A stretch of 64,000 bases of DNA from Aradus depressus (taxonomy: Eukaryota; Arthropoda; Insecta; Hemiptera; Aradidae), in NCBI GenBank assembly GCA_963662175.1, contig OY759215.1, positions 23,301,079-23,365,078 of the forward strand. The letters are read 5' to 3'. Position numbers and translations under genes: made by a program. Below the pieces are notes generated by a model. It was given only the letters and a program-made list of their open reading frames with translations. It did not search any database and was not told the DNA's origin. Each line of letters starts with the position of its first letter. The first letter of the stretch is position 1. Shown in pieces: positions 1-11,000 of this stretch.

Positions 1-79
1 TATGTCTTTGAATCTGCTCTTCATGAAACTGAACTTCTTCTTCCAAAACTGATTTAAGATCTTGAATCTGATTTTTTTG
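1..79 (-). CDS. ATPIF1: IF1 copy 1, exon 3 (partial)
   Basis: Acceptor GTTCTAG, phase 0. Encodes the start of the C-terminal coiled coil and is cut by the window edge. Confidence 0.85.
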
Positions 80-1516
80 CTAGAACATAAAATAAATAAA
101 TATTAATGTAATATAGGCAAAGGAATGAATAACAAGGACTTCAAAACAAGGTCGGTATTTTGATTTATTAACGATGATTACATACTTATATAAATGAAAG
201 CTAGGACTAAAATTTGAAAAAATAAATTAAAAACACCCTACATTTATAGTCGATGTGACTACAACGAATATTAAGACCGGTACAATCTGACGTATATGCC
301 TGAATTTGAAGGTACAACATGGCGGGGCCTTCTCAGGAAGGTAACTGAAGCGAGCTGGCTTACCCTAAAATGGTATTCCTGGTAACGATACTATATGCGG
401 TGAGTACAGGTTACATTCTGACACAATGGCGACTCAACCACAGCGCTCTCCTTGCCTAAAGTTCTCTTCAGGGTCACCTCAACCTCATTGAGTCCTTGAT
501 GAGGGTATGGCGCATTAACTTAAATCTTTTACATTTCCACTGAGACAATAGGAATTTACCTCAGTACACAAAGGAAACAAAATATCTCGGCTGACATTTG
601 AACAGATGACTTGCATTGAGGAAACCCGTGACAAAGACCGGACGAAAAATGGAATTCAAATACAAAGTTAACTGATTCTAAACGGACTACTAAATAGACA
701 GACGATCAATAGTAGGCAATAAACATAAACTTCAGATTTAAAATACAATTTTTTAGACCTATCTGAACACAACATTTTAAGTAGAATCATTGATTGTACG
801 TTAACATTGGTATTTCCGAGGTAACGAGGTTTAAGAGCGTACGTCAATCTCTGATATTGCACAAAAAAAACATTAGTTTGGCCAGTCATGCATATACCTG
901 GTTAACACGTTCCTGATGATTTACAAATCTAAGATAATATTTAGTTGGAAAGCTAATTAAAAAAGCCACGACGGGATGATGCGAAGCGAACAGGGAAACA
1001 ATTGTATTTCTAGTTTTCGAGTGTAATTGATTTGGTGCTATAAGCTACTGCTCTGACCCATCATTATAAATTGAGAAAAGAATTTTTGAAAAAATTATGA
1101 CGAGATAGATCTATGTTATTATTACACCCCGACGTAGGAGCTATTTTTCTCGGTGAAAGCAGGTAGTTTTAATAGCACTTTATTGAAATTGTGCCATACC
1201 ATTCTATGAAAGTATTCTTCTTCCAGCCCAGCCTCCCTTTTTCCGAAACTTCCTCCAGAACTTCTGATAGAACCTCCACCGCCACCACCCTTTCCAGCTC
1301 CACTGCCTAGATCTCCCAAGCCAGAAGAGAACTGGGCACTGAAAATAATTCACAATTTAATTCGTAATTATGAAAAATATAGGTATCCGTGTCGAATCCG
1401 CACGCACAAAAATATTATAGAAACACATTAAGATGCACATAGAACATTCAACTAACAAACCTGAGGCCTGACATGTTCTTCATAACAGTTGGCTTAAATA
1501 ATGACTTGAAAGACAT
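1..1516 (-). CDS. ATPIF1: Mitochondrial ATPase inhibitor IF1, copy 1 (3' end outside window)
   Basis: Three-exon model on the minus strand: 1461..1516, 1200..1338 and <1..79. IF1 binds F1-ATPase in the mitochondrial matrix and blocks ATP hydrolysis when the membrane potential falls. Exon 1 encodes a basic leader beginning [10 protein letters not shown], as expected for a matrix-targeting presequence. Exon 2 carries the inhibitory core: a [13 protein letters not shown] stretch, then GGSFGKRE and LEEEYFHRM. Exon 3 gives a glutamate/glutamine-rich helix ([16 protein letters not shown]), as in the IF1 coiled coil. Junction phases are 2 and 0, and the frame stays open. Exon 2 is 139 nt, identical in length and phase to that of the second copy at 6295-7154. 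The stop codon lies left of the window. The leader differs completely from copy 2, and this copy may be a diverged paralog. Confidence 0.88.
80..1199 (-). other. Intron 2 of IF1 copy 1, nothing recognised
   Basis: AT-rich intron bounded by a GT donor and a TAG acceptor. I see no RNA gene, coding remnant or clear repeat in it. Confidence 0.6.
1200..1338 (-). CDS. ATPIF1: IF1 copy 1, exon 2 (inhibitory core)
   Basis: 139 nt, acceptor TTTTCAG, donor ATG|GTATGG. Encodes the glycine-rich segment and the [12 protein letters not shown] inhibitory helix. Confidence 0.9.
1461..1516 (-). CDS. ATPIF1: IF1 copy 1, exon 1 (mitochondrial leader)
   Basis: 56 nt from ATG at 1516 to a CAG|GTTTGT donor, ending in phase 2. 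The most upstream in-frame ATG was chosen. A second ATG lies 11 codons further in, but the longer start gives the better basic leader. Confidence 0.75.
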
Positions 1517-1990
1517 CACAATTTCTTTGTCAACTAAAATAGAAAAAAAACTTAATTTAGGACTGATAAGGGATACCACACAAGGTGCAATCCAAACATC
1601 GATACTTCATGATATATTCAATGTTGATCCGAAACTCGGCTCCCAAGTATCGATACTATACACTACATTTCAAAACGTTACCATGTCGAATTGTCTGCCA
1701 GTTTAAGCGGATTCTGACAGCTTCCATAGGAAAAAAAATTATTGGATTTTGAGTTATAGTCTTTACGTATAAAAAAAATCTAGTTTTGATGCTATGCATA
1801 TTTCTCGACAGCATAGTAAAAAAACTTCGTGATCTTTCTTAAGAGTTTCTATTCTGCAAGGGTTCTCGGTTGTTGAATGATAAGTTAATCAGCCTACGAA
1901 TATTTGAGTGGTTAGTAGCGATGGTCTGTTATTTGCGTAACATGTATGGGTCTGTCACTGCAGTAATATGTATATCTACTGAAAATATTA

Positions 1991-2395
1991 GCTCTTAAAA
2001 GTATTAGGTATTTTTTACCATTCAGCTCCTGGAGCCATTTAGGGACAGGAAGTAGCAGTAACGTTTTGACCGGGATGTAATGAGACAGAGGTTAGCTCCT
2101 GAAAGTATTAGGTATTTTTTACCATATAGCTCCTGGAGCCATTTAGTGACAGGAAATACCAGTAACGTTTTGACCGGGATGTAATGAGACAGAGGTTAGC
2201 TCCTGAAAGTATTAGGTATTTTTTACAATATAGCTCCTGGAGCCATTTAGGGACAGGAAGTAGCAGTAACGTTTTGACCGGGATGTAATGAGACAGAGGT
2301 TAGCTCCTGAAAGTATTAGGTATTTTTTACCACATAGCTCCTGGAGCCATATACCGATAGAAAGGACCTGTAACTGATATTCAGAAACATATTGA
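1991..2395. repeat. 104-bp tandem repeat, about 3.5-4 units
   Basis: Near-identical units containing TTAGCTCCTGAAAGTATTAG and GTTTTGACCGGGATGTAATG recur. The GTTAGCTCCT landmark falls at 2091, 2195 and 2299, so the period is 104 bp. The first unit is diverged and the last is truncated. The unit also contains a short palindrome, AGCTCCTGGAGCC. Confidence 0.9.
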
Positions 2396-2510
2396 GCCAA
2401 TTTAGCTCCGTATTATTATTATTTTTTTTTTTTCTAACCTTGTTACAGTATAGGCGAGCTACAATACTTAGCATTAAGTTCACTAGAGACTGCAAATATA
2501 TTTTCATGTA

Positions 2511-2757
2511 TGTCTCATGCCCGGGCTTAGCTGCGTGGTCATATCGCCTACTACCAGAGCGCTCGTTTCATCTCCCTGGTGGGCAAGAGTCCTAAATTTT
2601 GCCTACCTTCAATTTTTATTCACCTAGGGTAGGGGTCTTTAACGACTTTCTTACATCGTACAGGCTCGGGACCATCGCTTAACGTCCCATACGAAGAACG
2701 ACGCGCTTAAGTTTATTTCACCTCCCAGACAAAATAAACTTTCGATCGGGTTGCGAA
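2511..2757 (-). mobile_element. tRNA-derived SINE, 5'-truncated copy
   Basis: Reads as the reverse complement of the full element at 45264-45615. Shared blocks include CATGCCCGGGCTT, CTACTACCAGAGCGCTC, AGGGTAGGGGTCTTTAACGA and GCTCGGGACCATCGCTTAACG. The tRNA-like head is mostly missing. Confidence 0.85.
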
Positions 2758-2931
2758 CTAGTTATTTCGCTTGTCCTTGCTAGGAAACTTTACAAATAGC
2801 TTTCACTCACTAATTACTTTTTATTGTATTGATGTTTGCTGGAATATTTATTTTTGTTGTTCTGTTTTAATTCTCAAATTTATAATTTCTCATTTGTCAT
2901 TCGGGTAATTATATTTTTGGTTTTTTTTCTG

Positions 2932-3090
2932 AATGCCCAGGCTATGATTATCAGCTAGTCGAATTATTAAGATACCTACATGAAAAGTCCATAGTGTTGC
3001 CTACCCAGGTTTAGTTACTTAAGGTACATCGCACAGGCTCGGGATCGTCGTCTCTTCCGAAGGACGGTGTGCTCAAGTGTTTTTACACAC
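2932..3090 (-). mobile_element. Degenerate SINE copy
   Basis: Diverged fragments of the same SINE family: ATGCCCAGGCTATGA, TTGCCTACCCAGGTTTAGTTA, CATCGCACAGGCTCGGGA and CCGAAGGACGGTGTGCTCAAG. The order matches a minus-strand copy with a large internal loss. Confidence 0.6.
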
Positions 3091-3309
3091 AATAATCAGA
3101 GAGGTGGGTACATAAATGTTTTTTTTCTTTTCAAAAGGCGATATACGACTGTAATAAAAAATTGGTTCGCTTTCGCGACTAACATTATCGATAATAGCCA
3201 CAGTTTTGACTCAACCGAAGGCTTCAAATACCTCCATTTCTGCGTAAAAAGCAGGTTACTTGATAGTTTAGAACAACTGGAAATAAACACTAGTAGCTAC
3301 CAAAAATAA

Positions 3310-4640
3310 CAACTACTCCCCTTAGTTAACAACTTAAATTATGTTCCATATATCATTTATCGTAGTCAACATTTATTATCACTATTTGATAATTTTATTT
3401 TGTTACAATTTCAATTTATATTTTCATTCTTATTAATTTAGTTTTTAATGATGTTTATTTATTGAAACAGAAAAGTTTTGACTAACCAGTAATCCCTCCA
3501 AAATTTCCCAGATTCATCATATTTAAAAATAACTTTGTGAGGATACTGTTGGTTGAATTGAGCTGTATTTGGTATTATAATTTTATGCACTACAACATTT
3601 ATTTCAGTGTTATTTAATAGGATGGGTTATTTCCGAGTTATTAAAAATAAAAGTTCGAAAACGCGGTTCTTCGAATTGGTCGTGTCTACGCCCAGTAAAA
3701 AAATGTTTCGACACAAATATGGAATATACTCGGAATCAGGACGTCTTAACAACCTCATGTGTTGAATAATTTATCAATAGCTTCAAAAATTATTTGTTTT
3801 GTTTGAGATCTACAGCAATTAGTAAGTACTGATATGCTGTACTGGGTTAGTCTTGATACAGGAAGACTGAACTCCACTTTCAGATACTATCTTTTTTGAG
3901 TAATTTTTAACACATAAAAAAAAAAGCGTTGGAAAGGTTTAGCATACTCGTGCGCCACAGTGCTCATGACTACACCCCAAAATGGACATTAAGTAACATA
4001 ATTACAACATTTTTCTTTTCCACTGAAATAGGTACTCCTCTTATAATGTTCGGATTTTAATTAATCTTGATGATGAATGTTATAATAGGTTCTCCGTACA
4101 GTTAAAAAGATCTTGCAAATATTACAAAATGGCTAGCCAAGACTTATACCATTTTGAATCATTATACAAGTTTGTATAGCAGTTATAGTTTTTTTTACAA
4201 TTTCTATGTGATTTTTGCTACAGCTATAAGTGAAAAACAAAATAACAAAATATCTTAAAATAAAGTAGGACCCCTTTCTGCAAAAAACGACAGATATAAA
4301 CCATGTTAAATAGATAATTTACAGGATAATTATGAGGATGTTGGTAGGAGACAGATATATATTTTTATATATAGACATATAACGCAGCTGATTATTGCCA
4401 TGACTTGTCCTCAAGACGAATACCAAGAAAACCGATGTGTCCCAGAATGCTGCTAGCTTTGCAAATTCCTAGTCTATCATACAAAGTATTCAATACACAA
4501 ACTTTTTGACCCTTGGATTTTTTTCCCTCCAATCTCTACACAAAATATACATAATAAGCAAATATGTGATCACATAGCAAAAATATAACAATTTCACTTG
4601 ATGGGAGAAACCAGCCAGAGCTGACACTTCCTCGAAAGTC
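3310..4640. other. Intergenic stretch, nothing recognised
   Basis: AT-rich sequence between SINE and LINE debris. No ORF with recognisable similarity, RNA gene or tandem structure was seen. Confidence 0.5.
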
Positions 4641-6225
4641 AACTTTTATCATTCACTATCTTCAGAGAGATCGCGGGGCCATCTCCTGTTCAGGCGACGA
4701 GGAGGATTGTCAGGATGGGAATGATAGGATAGAGCTTGTACGAGAGGATTTGAATGGGAAGAAAGGTTTCTGTGGAATGTTTGAAATCGGAATTGGATTC
4801 GTTCATTGACAGTTGAAATATTGAGATCTCTGTGTAGGACTTTTTTGGTGATATAGAAAGAAGCGTTGATAATTCGAAGGGGAAGTTTGAATTGGAATGC
4901 TTGGATACGATTGATCTTGGATTGTTTAGCTGTGCTTCAAAGTTCCAGTCCGTATGTACAGGTTGGACCTATAATGGTCTAGTGAATCGTAAGTTTGTTG
5001 TTGGTAGTCAATTTTGATTTTGGTGGAAGTAGTCGGCGTAACTGCCCGAATCTCTGATTCAATTCTTGTCGTTTAAGTCGTGTATGTGGGTTCCGCGTAA
5101 GTCTGATGTCAAAGTAAAGCCCGAGATGGCGGGCTTGGTAGGAAGAGGGAATCAGGATGTTGTTAATAGAGATGGGAGGTCAAGATTGCCGGCGTAGGGT
5201 ATATGTGACGAACGCATTTCTACTCATTTAACTTAATTCTCCAGAGCTTGCACCACCTCTCTATTTCAGTGCTCTTGAAGGATGACTGGACTACAACAGG
5301 ATCAGGATTGGTGGACGGGATTGATATGTCTTCATTAGTGTCCGAGGATGGATAAGATCACATACGACAATATATGTATTGCAAAGGATTCGATACTATC
5401 CTGTGGGGCGCCGGCCATTGAAGTGTTTCAGTTTGAAGATCAACCTGGAACTAGCCAGTCCCGATCAAAGTCTTGCTCCACATTGAGAAAGGCTCCCGCA
5501 GCAATACAGCTTGCATTCTGATGCATTACAAATGCAATGGACAATCCAAAAATACTGTTCGTTAGTGGAATGTTGAGAACGAAATCCGAACTGATGTTCG
5601 GGTAAAACGGATTGTGATTCAAGGATTGGGATAAAGCGTGTCAAGAAGAGTTTTTCTTAGTATTTTTGAGAGGATTGGAAGCAAGCTGATAGGACGGTAG
5701 GAAGAGACTTTTTTTTTTTCAGAGAGATGTTTTTTTAGATTTATGAATAACAGTAAGGATAGAATACTTCGATTCGTAGGACAGAGTTGTATATAAGGTT
5801 GAGGAATAGGACAGCTTTGCGGGGTAGGTTTCGAAGGCTTGGACTTATAGATTGGGATTTCATTTAGAACGTGTTGTACGTCTGAGGATCAGGACAAGAA
5901 ATATAACAAGACAGGGCGATAATATCCTAAGTAGTTGTTCGCCCCAAATAAACCAACCAACCAAATTCTGAGGGTGAAAGGCCTTAGGTGGAGGGAAGAG
6001 AAGACATAAGTAACTTTCCAACTTCGGAAGTATGAAGGAGGTTTGAGTCAGGATGGGAAGTGAAAGTCTTGTTGAAGTAAGATGCAAAGAACTGAGCCTT
6101 CTCCTCGTCTGATCTGACACAGAAGGGACCAAGAATCGAATGAAGCCAGATGTAACATTCGGCTTCGGGCGAATATGTACATGAGGCATGAGTACCAACT
6201 CTTCTTTCGATTCTATTATTGTACA
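4640..6225 (-). mobile_element. Decayed non-LTR retrotransposon (Jockey/CR1-like reverse transcriptase relic)
   Basis: Minus-strand translation, with frame shifts and stops, keeps reverse-transcriptase landmarks in order. These are an upstream block DEEKAQFFASYFNKTF near 6110-6060, then a segment resembling the PISLLP region. Next comes EHQFGFRSQHSTNEQ near 5600, where Jockey-like elements have a similar motif. Last is a tail block TRLKRQELNQRFGQLRRLLP near 5080-5030 followed by TYGLEL. Several stop codons and frame changes show it is inactive. It sits between the two IF1 copies. The family call is from remembered motifs and could be CR1 or another Jockey-group lineage. Confidence 0.75.
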
Positions 6226-6294
6226 CAAATTAAAATATGTAAATGCATTCACAATTCTAATCTAAAAAATGTTCACTCGTTTATTATTATTCTG

Positions 6295-6435
6295 TTATTT
6301 TTCTTCTTCGTCGTTGACATCATGCAATTCGGATTTCGTCTTCTTAAGAGCTTCTTTATGTCTTTCAATTTCTTCTTTATGAAAGTTAGCTTTTTCTTCC
6401 AAAGCTGCCCTCAGATCGTCCAGCTTGCTTTTATC
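6295..6435 (-). CDS. ATPIF1: IF1 copy 2, exon 3
   Basis: 141 nt, acceptor CTCAG after a pyrimidine run. Encodes the coiled coil and an acidic tail, then TAA. Confidence 0.9.
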   Translation of the reverse strand, partial: DKSKLDDLRAALEEKANFHKEEIERHKEALKKTKSELHDVNDEEEK

Positions 6436-7154
6436 CTGAGAAAAAAAAAAAAACTTTGTTGCTTCAAGATTAAACGATTCATAACAAGGATCCGAATTAA
6501 AAAATGCACCATAGTTTCTAAATATTAATGGTTCCGGAGGTTAAAGAGCGATCAAATTTTATATTTTTTACAGGTTTACCAGGTTGAGGAATCATGATGC
6601 GTATATTCATCTGGTCACCTTAGAGATGGCACAACTTAAAATATGTTAAGGTAAATAAATGTAACTACTGTGTCTCATGCCATTTCAAGTATTCCTCCAT
6701 CGATGATTTATCAACAAAATGTATTGCAGTGACATATTTATAAACGTGTCGAAATGGCAAGAAAGGAAGTGGATTTCCCGGACAATGCCGGGTAGCACAG
6801 CCAGTTCTAAATTTTACCGAACCATTTTACGGAAGTACGATTCTTCCAGGGCCGCTTCCCTTTTCCCTAAACTTCCGCCAGCGCTTCTGATAGAACCTCC
6901 ACCGCCGCCACCCTTTCCAACTCCACCTCCTAATTCTCCAAGGCCGGAAGAGAAGTAAACTCTGAAAATAATGATGTAATGCATAAGTGCAGGATAATAC
7001 AAGTAAAATCTAAACAGCCAATATCACGGTGCTGTATTGTTATTGAAACTTTTAAATAAAATAATATGAAATAATAATCATGGAAAGTATATACATAAAT
7101 GACAAACCTTAGTGCTTTAGGAATAGTTTGATGAACTACTAGCCAAAAAGCCAT
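6295..7154 (-). CDS. ATPIF1: Mitochondrial ATPase inhibitor IF1, copy 2 (complete)
   Basis: Complete three-exon gene: 7108..7154, 6823..6961 and 6295..6435, totalling 327 nt or 108 residues, the usual size for IF1 precursors. The leader [20 protein letters not shown] is a mitochondrial presequence, and KALR.Y resembles the processing region of other IF1 proteins. The core holds [33 protein letters not shown] and SYFRKM. The C-terminal helix is [20 protein letters not shown], ending in acidic residues before TAA at 6297-6295. The donor after exon 2 is ATG|GTTCGG, which is weak. It was chosen because it matches the exon-2 end of copy 1 and keeps the helix in register. The ATG lies 716 bp from the start of the divergently transcribed carrier gene. 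Confidence 0.9.
6773..6806 (-). repeat. Fragment with the TACCCGGC...GTCCGGG motif
   Basis: Minus-strand GCTACCCGGCATTGTCCGGG resembles the starts of the elements at 11925-12145 and 55866-56255. Only this short end is visible, inside intron 2 of IF1 copy 2. Confidence 0.4.
6823..6961 (-). CDS. ATPIF1: IF1 copy 2, exon 2
   Basis: 139 nt, acceptor ATTTTCAG. Encodes the end of the leader, the glycine-rich segment and the inhibitory helix. A competing donor CG|GTAAAA lies 5 nt downstream, but its phase fits only an unusual acceptor. Confidence 0.85.
7108..7154 (-). CDS. ATPIF1: IF1 copy 2, exon 1
   Basis: 47 nt from the ATG to CTAAG|GTTTGT, phase 2. Encodes the first part of the mitochondrial leader. 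Confidence 0.85.
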
Positions 7155-7869
7155 GAGAAGTTTCCATTAAGTTGACAAACAGAAAAAAGAGTAAACCATT
7201 TTTAAATTTGAATTGATAAAGGATGCCATGATACTATATTTAGTATCAACTAAACGTGCTTATTGAGGTGTTGTTAATTCAAAAAATATTTTTAAAACCC
7301 ATATTTAATTTCACACCAATATACTAAACTAATTTAATTTTAACATCGACTTTAATAACCATTAATCGAAATTCAAAATAGAAAGTTTTGTAAATATAAT
7401 AGCACTATATTAAGAACAAAAATATCTTTATTTATATGAGAAGGTTTTTTTTTCTTCAAAAAATGTATTCATATTTAAACGTTTTGGAAAGAAAATGATA
7501 GAAAGGTCAGTGAGTATTGCATCATGTTAACATCAGCTGGTAGACATTTTAGTAAGTTTTAATTGTCGTACAGCGCATGGCCAAATTTCACCTAGGTCAC
7601 GTTCGATTTCTTTGTGTTCTTGTTAAATTACTTCGCGACATATGAATCTTAAATAGTTTATTAAAAGTTACTGACGTGTTGTCACTTTATTTCGATAGTC
7701 TTTAAGCGGTGATTTGTCGAATTATCAATACCGTCATGCTTCAGTGTAGAGGTGGTTCATTTTCATATTCATGTTGAACATGGGTATTTAAATAGAAACA
7801 AGGAGTTGCCGCCTTCTTTTAACCATTTCTGATCATAATGTCTCTCACCCTGCCGATTCTACATTCGAA
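7155..7869. promoter_or_regulatory. Shared upstream region of IF1 copy 2 and SLC25A32 (head-to-head)
   Basis: The 715 bp between divergent start codons must contain the 5' UTRs and the proximal promoters of both genes. I see no coding sequence. No TATA box is convincing in this AT-rich sequence, and individual transcription-factor sites were not called. Confidence 0.55.
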
Positions 7870-8023
7870 ATGACGTCAGTTAAAACTTACTCATCCCCTG
7901 CAGCCACGGCGAAAAGTGTTTTACAGCATGTCAAATATGAGCATATGATTGCTGGTATTACTGGTGGTGTAGCCTCTACTCTTATACTTCATCCTTTGGA
8001 TCTGATTAAAATTAGATTTGCAG
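7870..8023 (+). CDS. SLC25A32: SLC25A32 exon 1
   Basis: Start ATG to GCAG|GTAAGT, phase 1. Encodes a short N-terminus, the first helix and the repeat-1 signature. Confidence 0.92.
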
Positions 8024-11000
8024 GTAAGTTCATTATTTTCTGTACTAGACTGTTTTACAATGTATTTATTCTTGATTTAATGTCTCTTGTTCTTATTTTA
8101 TTCTAGTATGTGATGGTAGATCACCTACGCCACAGTATCATGGTCTCAAAAACGCCATTTCAACTATATACCGCCAGGAAGGCTTTAGAGGCTTCTATAA
8201 GGGTGTTACTCCCAACGTATGGGGGTCTGGGAGTGCCTGGGGATTCTACTTTTTATTGTATGTATTATAAGCGCATTGTTTTATATTGTTCCTTCGTTGT
8301 CATTTCTTCTTTTCTTTTTTTCCAAGTACTATTATTATTTTCTCAGAATTAGTTAATTTTTTTATGTATTATTTCAGTTACAATTCCATCAAAACATGGG
8401 TACAAGGCGGCAATTCGAAGACACCTCTTGGGCCTTCAATGCACATGTTACTAGCAGCACAGGCCGGAATCTTGACATTAATAATGACTAATCCAGTTTG
8501 GGTTGTTAAAACTAGGTAAGTTTTAGCGTTCAATGTAGTTTCTTAATTTAAAAAAAATAATAAAAAATAAATAACACGCTAATATATACATGTCTGTTTC
8601 TTTATCGTAATTGTTGCCCAAAGTAAGTTGAGTAGAAGAAACATCGGACATTGAAGTGCGTGTGTCATATTTGTTGTCCTTTACACCCCTAAAAGGGGAT
8701 TCTAATATTTTTTTAACAGGTTATGTTTGCAATATTCCAATGCAAAAGCCCCAGTTGGCAGCGGCTATGCTGGTATGGTAGATGCTCTTAAGACAATATA
8801 TAGACTAGAAGGTGTTCGAGGACTTTATCGGGTAAACAAATGTTTCAACTTACCTCACTAACTCCTGTGTTTTTGTTTGTCATTTTCTTTTCATTATTAA
8901 TATATTTAAATATGTCTTATTCACCGGGGATGTTTTATTTGATTTTATGTGGTATCTTTCAGGGATTTCTTCCTGGCATGTTTGGAGTATCTCACGGGGC
9001 TATACAGTTCATGGCTTATGAAGAAATGAAAACATTTTATAATCAATATAAGAATACTCCTATCGATGCCAAATTGGTGAGTTTATTATTAAACAGTAGT
9101 TTTGTTAATGTTGTTTTCATCCGTGCTCAGCAATTAAGAGATAGGTTTCTTCTAGCATCGACCAAAACTGATGATAAGTTGAATTAGGTTGGCTTTTTTA
9201 ACATGTTTTTCTACTTTCCACTTCCCGCACTGCCTACTGTGCCCCAGATCGCGAAGTCAAAACCCGGCCTTGTCCTTATGGGACGTTAAGGGATGATCTC
9301 CAGCCTGTGTGGTCATGTACTCCTTGATGACCAATATACAAGGAAGTAAACCTGGTTAGGAAAAATTTTGTATTCCCACAGTTGAGTCGGGCTCACGTTC
9401 ACCAGAGCGATGGAAGAGCTATGACCATGTTGTTTAACATCGGGCATGCCACAAAATCAAACAACTTCTCTTGTTTTTCATAATGAATAAACCTGTTCCG
9501 TGTTTTTCTTTTTTATTCTCAGAAGGCAGATTTTTAACCTGATGTTGAAACATAAAGAAAGAGTCCAAATATATTTTAAAGCAACCTTATACATTCAAGA
9601 TGAGTACGAAATATTTAAATTATCTAAGGAATTTGGAAATTTGCGGCAAAAAAATATAAACTTAACTAGCGCGTTAGAGGTTTTACTGGAGCAGGGTGCA
9701 GGGTATACTCAAGTAGTTTTGCCTTCCTTTTGTCGAGGAAGTGCAGCATATTCCTCGCATTGTACCTGAGCCCTCCATGGTCTATTGTACCTGAGCCCTC
9801 CATGGTCTATTGTACCTGAGCCCTCCATGGCCTATTGTGCCTGTGCCCTCCATGGCCTATTGTACTTGAGCCCTCCATGGTCTATTGTACCTGAGCCCTC
9901 CATGGTCTATTGTACCTGAGCCCTCCATGGTCTATTGTACCTGAGCCCTCCATGGCCTATTGTACCTGAGCCCTCCATGGCCTATTGTACCTGAGCCCTC
10001 CATGGCCTATTGTACCTGAGCCCTCCATGGTCTATTGTACCTGAGCCCTCCATGGCCTATTGTACCTGAGCCCTCCATGGTCTATTGTATCTGAGCCCTC
10101 CATGGCCTATTCAACCTGAACCCTCTTTGGCCTATGGCCTCTATACGGCCTATTTTACCTGAGCCCTCCATGGCCTATTGTGCCTGTGCCCTCCATGGCC
10201 TATTGTACCTGAGCCCTCCATGGCCTATTGTACCTGAGCCCTCCATGGCCTATTGTACCTGAGCCCTCCATGGCCTATTGTACCTGAACCCTCCATGGCC
10301 TATTGTACCTGAGCCCTCCATGGCCTATTGTACCTGAGCCCTCCATGGCCTATTCGACCTGAGCCCTCCATGGCCTATTGTACCTGAGCCCTCCATGGCC
10401 TATTGTACCTGAGCCCTCCATGGCCTATTGTACCTGAGCCCTCCATGGTCTATTCTACCTGAGCCCTCCTGAACCTTGCGCTATGCTATGTTAGCTGATT
10501 GTAAGAAAGTTTGGTCTTAGTCCCTGATTCATGCATAAGCATAGATACTTGTCACATTTTTTAAGTTGAGATCTTTTACACCTTAATGAAGGTAAACTAT
10601 GGCACCGTTTTTTTTTCTTCAATATCTTGATGTTTATTTTCATTTTCGGAAAGGAGGAGTGGGTTTTGTGACTATTTCCTCTCAAATTTTGGCCACAGTC
10701 CTTGGTTTTAAAACTGGGTACCTCAAACACTTCTTGGAGGCACACATTTACAAAGATTTACTAGAATATGACCAACACTGATTGTCACCATTGACTGAAG
10801 TGTTAACCACTGATTCATCGAAATTCTAACCCACATCCTGTGGAGCTAAAAACTCCAAATTCAATATGAATTTTTGGGTTATGTTTAGGGGGAATAATTC
10901 GAAAAACCGAAATATTTTAAATTCAAGTGTCTGAATAATTGTTGAACGCATGCGCTCACTAGTGTAACTTCAAGAAATCGTTCTAGAGTGATGCGGCTTT

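Noticed and set aside
8110..8352. Plus-strand open frame starting MMVDHLRHSIMVSKTPFQ
   Set aside because: It is another reading frame of carrier exon 2; the true frame continues from exon 1 in phase 1.
9757..10476. CRISPR-like array
   Set aside because: Units are contiguous without spacers, and the genome is eukaryotic.
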